A stretch of 64,000 nt of DNA from the NCBI RefSeq assembly GCF_026914185.1, contig NC_070569.1:5828001-5892000 (forward strand). The letters are read 5' to 3'. Under the pieces are notes generated by a model. It was not told where the DNA came from. It made no database searches and saw only the letters and a list, made by a program, of their open reading frames with translations. Source of the DNA: Puccinia triticina. Taxonomy: Eukaryota; Basidiomycota; Pucciniomycetes; Pucciniales; Pucciniaceae. Made by a program: the position numbers and the translations under genes. Shown here in pieces: positions 60,173 through 64,000 of this stretch (the first letter of the stretch is position 1; every line of letters starts with the position of its first letter).

Positions 60173-60375
60173 CCTTTTATTCTTATCTCGAAATGTTTGA
60201 GTTTAATCTGGTTTCGTTGGAGCCCGGGCAGAAACCTCGGTCTTTTTTAATATGGACCCTGTCACACTGCGGCTGTGTCCACGCTCGGCTTCGGTATGTA
60301 CATAAATAAAATAAGTAAAATTAACTGGAGTCAACTTCTTTATGTCCTCCCTGCATTCCAGCATCGATCGTCAGC
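60173..60375. promoter_or_regulatory. Short bidirectional promoter region
   Basis: 203 bp separate the start codons of the RNase P/MRP-type gene (minus) and the GDT1-like gene (plus). CTTTTTTAATATGG near 60243 and ATAAATAAAATAAGTAAAAT near 60302 are the only AT-rich candidates for initiation signals. Confidence 0.45.
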
Positions 60376-61582
60376 ATGAGTACCACCACCACCGTACTAC
60401 CACCCCCGCCCGTCCTCTTTCCTTCACTGGCCGGTCTGGATAGAGCCATCGGTAAAGTCCTATGACTTCTCACATCCGAAGAGACCAACTGATTTATGTA
60501 AAACTCTTGTGTGTGTGTTGTGTAATGTAGTGATGATCATCGTCTCGGAGATCGGGGATAAGACGTTCCTGCTCGCAGCGCTGCTGGCCATGCAGCATCC
60601 TCGGCTGATCGTCTTCACTGGCGCCTTCCTCGCCCTGCTCGTCATGTCGGTGCTCTCAGCCGGATTGGGACACGTCTTACCGAGCCTGATCTCGCGCCGG
60701 TATACCGTCCTAGCAGCCTCGGCCCTCTTCCTGGTCTTCGGGCTCAAGATGCTCCGGGAGGGGATCGAGATGGAGGGTGGGACGGGCAAGGTGGAGTCGG
60801 AGATCGAGGAGGTGGAGCAGGAGATCAGGGAGAAGGGCGAGGATCTGGAGCCGGAACATGCGCGCTTGGAGGAGGCCCGGCCGACTGCCCGCTCGCGTCA
60901 GCTCACCGGAAACCGAGGCTCCTTTAAACGCTCTCGATCACAAGATCATCAGAAGTTGGACGGACTCAAGAACCTCGTCTATCTGCTCATCTCGCCCGTT
61001 CTCATCCAAACCTTCATCATGACCTTTCTGGCCGAATGGGGTGATCGCAGCCAAATCTCTACCATCGCTCTTGCCGCGGCTCATGTTGGTTCAACTGTTC
61101 TTCTCTAAAAAAGAAAAGTCAAAAGAATCTGATGATCCCTCTCTCTTTCTCATAGAATGTTTATATCGTCTCACTGGGAACTGCGCTTGGCCATGCACTG
61201 TGTACATTCTTCGCCGTCATGGGGGGTCGATGGTTAGCCACCAAGATATCGGTCAAATACGGTCAGTGGCCTGTTGAGAGGATGAGGCTGTTTTTTTGTT
61301 TGTTGGGGGGGGGGGGGGAAGCAAATGCATCACTAATTTTCTATTATTTTGCTGGTGGGGGCGGGGCTTTTTCTTACTGTTTCTCTCTCTCTCTCTCTCT
61401 CTCGACTGATAGTGACCTTGGGAGGAGCGATCTTATTCCTTATATTCGGGGTGCTCTATCTGTACGAAGGCTTGACATGGCAAGAGATCGTGGTGGAGGG
61501 GCTCGAGCCAAGCGGAGAGTTGCGTGAACGTGCAAGTAAGATTGCCATGGGAATCGCTCCGGTCGGCAAAGTCGAGGGATAG
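60376..61582 (+). CDS. GDT1/TMEM165-type (UPF0016) Ca2+/Mn2+ exchanger
   Basis: Four exons: 60376-60451, 60531-61084, 61156-61261, 61413-61582 (301 residues). Two copies of the family signature E-x-G-D-(K/R)-(T/S) are present: SEIGDKTFLLAALLAMQHP (about 31-49) and AEWGDRSQISTIALAAAH (about 193-210). Each starts a three-helix repeat (LIVFTGAFLALLVMSVLSAG, AASALFLVFGLKML, VYIVSLGTALGHALCTFFAV, LGGAILFLIFGVLYLYEGL). An acidic, charged loop of about 70 residues separates the halves. Relatives (yeast Gdt1, human TMEM165) move Ca2+ and Mn2+ into the Golgi and support glycosylation. There is no clear signal peptide in this model, so an extra upstream exon is possible. Intron 61262-61412 carries a G(14) run and a CT repeat. 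Confidence 0.94.
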
Positions 61583-62158
61583 ACCACACACTTCAACTGG
61601 CATCAATTCTTATTCTTCTCCGGTTTTCTCTTCCATCTTCATTGTTCGTTTTTTTCTCCCTCCTCCTGTTTCTCTCTCTCCCTTATTTATCAGTTCTTCT
61701 CTCTCTCTCTCTCTCTCTCTTTGTTGGAAGAAAAGAAAAACAGAAAGTATATAAATACACATGATGAGCAAACAGATCTGAGTTGTCTACATGATCAATT
61801 TGAGTTTGGTGAGGTTGCTCTGTGACAGCCGGGTGCCCTGTTTGTGTGACAGTTGGGTGTCCAGCGTGCTGATCTTGGATGGACAACGCGGCATGCCCAT
61901 TGTGGTCAGGTGACAGGCTCAGTGACACCTCGTCCTCCCCGCTCTCTCATAAGCCAGTGCTTGGCGAGTTTGCTGCCCAGCCCCGGCCCCCCGCTTCTTC
62001 TTCTTCTTCTCTCTCCTCTTTTCTTGCACTTTCTTTCTTTCGAAAATAAATAATCAAATAATCAAATAATCAAAAATAAAATAAACTCAAAAACCCCAAT
62101 CAATCCGCCACTTCTTCTTCTTCTTCTTGACCCTAACCCAGCCAGCCCCCGTTCCGAC
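61583..62158. other. Intergenic region with CT microsatellite
   Basis: (CT)9-type repeat at about 61700-61720 and CTT repeats at about 62000 and 62115. It contains the upstream region of DBF4. No gene is supported. Confidence 0.5.
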
Positions 62159-64000
62159 ATGAGCCTGACTCTCAACCCAAACGGAAAACGAACCAGCAAC
62201 CACCATGAACACCACCATCGCAGCCCACTAGACCCACTCATCAACAGCGCAGCCAAACGACCCAGAACATCCACCCACTTCCCCCCAGACACCATCCACA
62301 AACAACGCCCAGCGATCCGAAAATCACTCTCAGCACTCATCCCCAACCAGACCAACAACAACACCCCACTCGACCTGCTCAACCCATCCAACCAATCACC
62401 AACACTCAGAACAACAGTCCGCCAGCACCAACAACACCACCACCACCACCAGCCAACACAACCAACCCCACTCAAACCAACACCCACCAATCTCGCCCGT
62501 CCAACCCCAAGAGAGCGCACGGCGATCAAGGACAAGGATGAACTCAAACGGGAGATGGCCCAGTGGCAAGAGAAGTACAGGGTGGCCATCAAGAGCTTTG
62601 TCTTCTATCTCGATCGGCTCGACCCAACCACCTCCGCCGACCTCAAGTCCAAGATCCGAGCGTGGGGTGCTGTCAGTATACTATTAACGCCTCTCTCTGC
62701 CTCTACACTAGTACTGATCTTCATCCCTCTCTTTTTCCAGCGTGTCGACCAATTCTTCTCAAAGGAAGTCACCCACATCATCACCGACATCCCAGTCCCA
62801 GCCAACATCCCTGCCCTATCGCCCTCCCCACGCAAACGGAACACGGCTTACTGTCTACCCTCACCTACGCGTAATAATAAGGAGAACGGACAGATGTCAG
62901 TCGGCATCCGTCGGAACCTCAAACGTCTCAGCGTCCAGTGCTCCCCAGAGAAGGAGAGATCACCCGAAGCAAACATCCCCCCCTTGATCCGTAAAGCGTT
63001 GGAACTCAAGATCAAGATCTGGAAAACTGAAAGTCAGTCAACTCAACCCTCTTTCTTGGCCCTGGATCCCACTCAAGCAATTCTATCCACCTCCTCCCCT
63101 TAGAATTGCTCAACGTGCTCCATCGTCTCGGAGACCAGAGATCACCCCTCAAACAACATCAGCAGCAGCAGCAGCAGCAACAGTCGCTACTCAAACCCTC
63201 TTTGCCCTCCTTACTACTCAAGGAAGCTCAACAGGGGCATACTAACGAATTCGACCCAGTCGCCCTTCGCTCTGATTACCACTACTTCGGTCCCAAGGCC
63301 ATGTTCATCATCGTCGAGGATACCACCCAAGAGTACAAACCCATCATCGTCAAGGAGTACTCTCGGCCCAAGACCCGCGAGGCTTCCAGTTGGCCAATCA
63401 TGTGGGGAGGCACCGAGGGCAAGTCCGTCTTCTCGCGTCACACGGCCAAGCAATCCTATCTCCACGTCCGGAACCGGATCCGACTGATGTTCGAGACGCT
63501 TGCCCGGGACTCGGCACGTCAGAAGAAAATCAACAGCGCCCGCGAGCGCTCCCAATCCCTGGACTATCCTAGCCCCTCAAACAGACCGCTCATCGACCGC
63601 ACACCGCCCGCCCAGCAGCAGAACTTGCGACGCGCCGTCAGCATGAACATGATGCAACGTCGCCAGTCTGGTCGTCTGTCGCGCATCACCACGGCAACTC
63701 AGCAGAGCGAAGAGCAGACCACCGAGCATGACCCAGAGGATGATGAGTGTCGAGTGACCGACCACGTCAACCAGACCGCACCCGACCACTACCGCGGCAA
63801 CAATCGAGTCTTCCTCGCTGCCTCTGGCAATAGCATCTCCATCACCTCCAACGTCGCCTCAGCTACCTCGACCCGTTCCAGCGCGGTGCGCGTGAGCCAG
63901 GTCGGAAGACAGTTGGTCGATAAACGTCTGGCCGCGCTTGGCAAGCGTCCCACCTTCGAAATCAACCAATCCAACTCCCCCGCCGGAATCGGTAGTAGCT
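62159..64000 (+). CDS. DBF4: DBF4-type regulatory subunit of the CDC7 kinase, 3' part outside window
   Basis: Exons 62159-62671, 62741-63032 and 63104 to the right edge give 567 codons with consistent phases; the third exon is open to the edge. The N-terminus is His/Gln/Pro-rich with KRPRTS and QHQQHHHHHQ. The BRCT-like N-motif region is near 140-190 (KSFVFYLDRL, FFSKEVTHIITDIP). A polyQ run (HQQQQQQ) sits at about 290. The M-motif region YFGPKAMFIIVEDTTQEYKP near 330, with KPIIVKEYSRP, matches the D..Q.YRP..V.EY block of Dbf4/Dfp1. The C-terminal Dbf4 zinc finger would lie beyond the window. It activates Cdc7 at replication origins in S phase. The Arg/Ser-rich stretch around 430-470 is probably a phosphorylated linker. 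Confidence 0.92.

Overview
The window looks like nuclear DNA of a rust fungus (Basidiomycota, Pucciniales; a Puccinia-like genome is the best guess). The reasons are intron-dense genes with 50-110 nt introns, single-copy eukaryotic genes (CDC5, RAD23, DBF4, an OSBP, a CorA-type Mg2+ transporter, a Bax inhibitor), a gene for a secreted nuclear-targeted-looking protein, and a dense load of class I and II transposon remnants. All exon models were built by hand from reading frame, GT..AG borders and phase; every multi-exon model given here is phase-consistent.

Layout. 1-6.2 kb: two divergent lineage-specific genes (one partial at the left edge; one with a SUMO-interacting-like motif and a single in-frame TGA). 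6.2-11.6 kb: repeats, including a dead hAT transposase, a 40-bp hairpin array and several MITEs. 11.7-19.7 kb: a CorA-family Mg2+ transporter (minus) divergent from an ankyrin-PH-FFAT-ORD oxysterol-binding protein (plus). 20.6-22.6 kb: a 637-aa predicted secreted protein with a basic NLS-like motif. 22.9-31.7 kb: a nested transposon block dominated by two inverted copies of one CACTA-like family, one carrying a solo LTR, followed by Copia fragments. 32-37.2 kb: a Bax-inhibitor-1 protein (plus) and a 16-exon MFS transporter (minus), convergent. 37.9-52 kb: a second transposon block (Harbinger-like element, Copia gag split by a foldback MITE, Helitron remnants and ends, foldback elements, palindromic arrays). 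52.8-64 kb: a compact housekeeping cluster: CDC5/CEF1, RAD23, an RNase P/MRP zinc-ribbon subunit, a GDT1-type cation exchanger and DBF4 (cut by the right edge).

The most unusual material is repeat structure. (1) Elements ending CACCAGG..CCTGGTG with 3-bp target duplications (CTG, ACA, CAA), two of them about 3 kb and in head-on inversion, making a roughly 6.6-kb near-palindrome. (2) At least five separate clusters of hairpin-forming units sharing a GTCATCAAG(A/T)GG core, plus an unrelated 46-bp hairpin array of about 27 units. (3) Small MITE families present two or three times in the window, several with readable target duplications.
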